Source: Archilochus colubris (Eukaryota > Chordata > Aves > Apodiformes > Trochilidae). Taken from it: DNA of 64,000 nt. The DNA lies in NCBI GenBank assembly GCA_023079485.1, contig CM041090.1, forward strand, positions 3,780,519-3,844,518. The letters are read 5' to 3'. Shown here one piece after another: positions 63,754 through 64,000 of this stretch. The notes under the pieces were generated by a model. That model was not told the DNA's origin. It saw only the letters and a list, made by a program, of their open reading frames with translations, and ran no database searches. Within the stretch, counting starts at the first letter, position 1; every line of letters starts with the position of its first letter. Both the position numbers and the translations under genes were made by a program.

Positions 63754-63771
63754 GCCCCACGTTGGGCGCCA
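63754..63771 (-). promoter_or_regulatory. Primer-binding site, tRNA-Lys1,2
   Basis: The minus strand reads TGGCGCCCAACGTGGGGC, an exact 18-nt match to the 3' end complement of tRNA-Lys1,2, the primer used by Mason-Pfizer-type betaretroviruses and foamy viruses. It lies 7 nt from the 5' LTR edge (63779). Confidence 0.92.
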
Positions 63772-63778
63772 ATAAATC

Positions 63779-64000
63779 TGTCACGGTTTAACACTGACCC
63801 GGCAATTAAACCGAATAACAGACGCTCTCTATAATCTCTCTCTCCCCTCGATGAAGAAAGGAGAGAGAATAAGGGAGAGAGACTTATGAGTTGGAAACTA
63901 AACTACACAACTTTAATGAAACAGTAATGGTAAATAGGGAAAAATTACTAAATATATACAAATATACAGGAAAATGGAAACCACATTCCTCCCCCCTCTC
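63779..64000 (-). repeat. 5' LTR of the provirus (truncated by window)
   Basis: It begins (in plus coordinates) TGTCACGGTTTAACACTGACC and parallels the 3' LTR from 57481 through the TATA-like and ATTAAA region. Only the R/U5 end and the start of U3 are inside the window. About 550 bp more is expected beyond 64000. Confidence 0.95.

Larger units (their letters stand above)
57481..64000 (-). mobile_element. ERVL-like endogenous retrovirus, nearly full length, env-less
   Basis: The provirus reads right to left: 5' LTR (cut by the window edge), PBS, gag-like ORF, UAG, protease-RT-RNase H-integrase, short 3' non-coding region, polypurine tract, 3' LTR. Class III (ERVL-like) is inferred from the look of Gag (no zinc knuckle), the YIDD reverse transcriptase, the lack of env, and the 5-bp target duplication of its solo LTR relative. 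A lysine PBS is not what I expect for mammalian ERVL. The 5-bp flank left of the 3' LTR is GTCAG (57476-57480). The matching copy should lie just past the 5' LTR, outside this window. Confidence 0.9.

Noticed and set aside
1..64000. CRISPR array, tRNA, rRNA or bacterial-type genes
   Set aside because: No spaced direct repeats, no cloverleaf sequences noticed, and the repeats are clearly avian.

Overview
The window looks like ordinary non-coding DNA from a bird genome, probably a passerine. The evidence is several CR1 LINE fragments with the avian 3' tail (ATTCTATGATTCTATGAT-like), AT-rich CpG-poor flanks, and an ERVL-like LTR retrovirus. I found no host protein-coding exon I can support. No tRNA, rRNA or CRISPR array is visible.

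From left to right: 1-57480 is mostly unique DNA. It carries CR1 fragments at about 674-1420 (-), 7890-8000 (+), 10200-10975 (+, an unusual 5'/ORF1 esterase piece), 24678-25140 (one CR1 nested inside another), 29086-29700 (-), 39858-40372 (-), 43456-43745 (+) and 49787-49868 (-). A solo LTR lies at 4382-5197 with a perfect 5-bp target duplication, GCATA. Two copies of a perfect 13-bp Maf recognition element sit in a 29-bp tandem duplication at 7666-7723. A 516-bp homopyrimidine tract built of pentanucleotide units runs from 15106 to 15621, and a 51-nt poly(T) from 27549 to 27599. Perfect palindromes occur at 2692-2715 and in a cluster at 41905-41973.

The right end, 57481 to the window edge, is a nearly complete provirus on the minus strand from the same LTR family as the solo LTR. 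In its own reading direction it runs: 5' LTR (63779 to beyond 64000), a primer-binding site matching tRNA-Lys1,2 (63754-63771), a gag-like ORF (63676-61844), an in-frame UAG, protease and reverse transcriptase, RNase H, integrase, a short non-coding tail, a polypurine tract, and the 3' LTR (58256-57481). There is no env, no dUTPase and no Gag zinc knuckle. Gag is open, but pol carries a one-base frameshift near 61089 and an apparent premature TAG at 58740.

Two features of this provirus stand out. The gag ORF begins only about 77 nt after the primer-binding site, so what is normally an untranslated leader encodes a hydrophobic, sequon-rich N-terminal membrane domain fused to the Gag-like protein. 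Gag and pro-pol are also in the same frame, separated by one UAG that is followed 10 nt later by a perfect 6-bp hairpin, an arrangement resembling gammaretroviral stop-codon readthrough.
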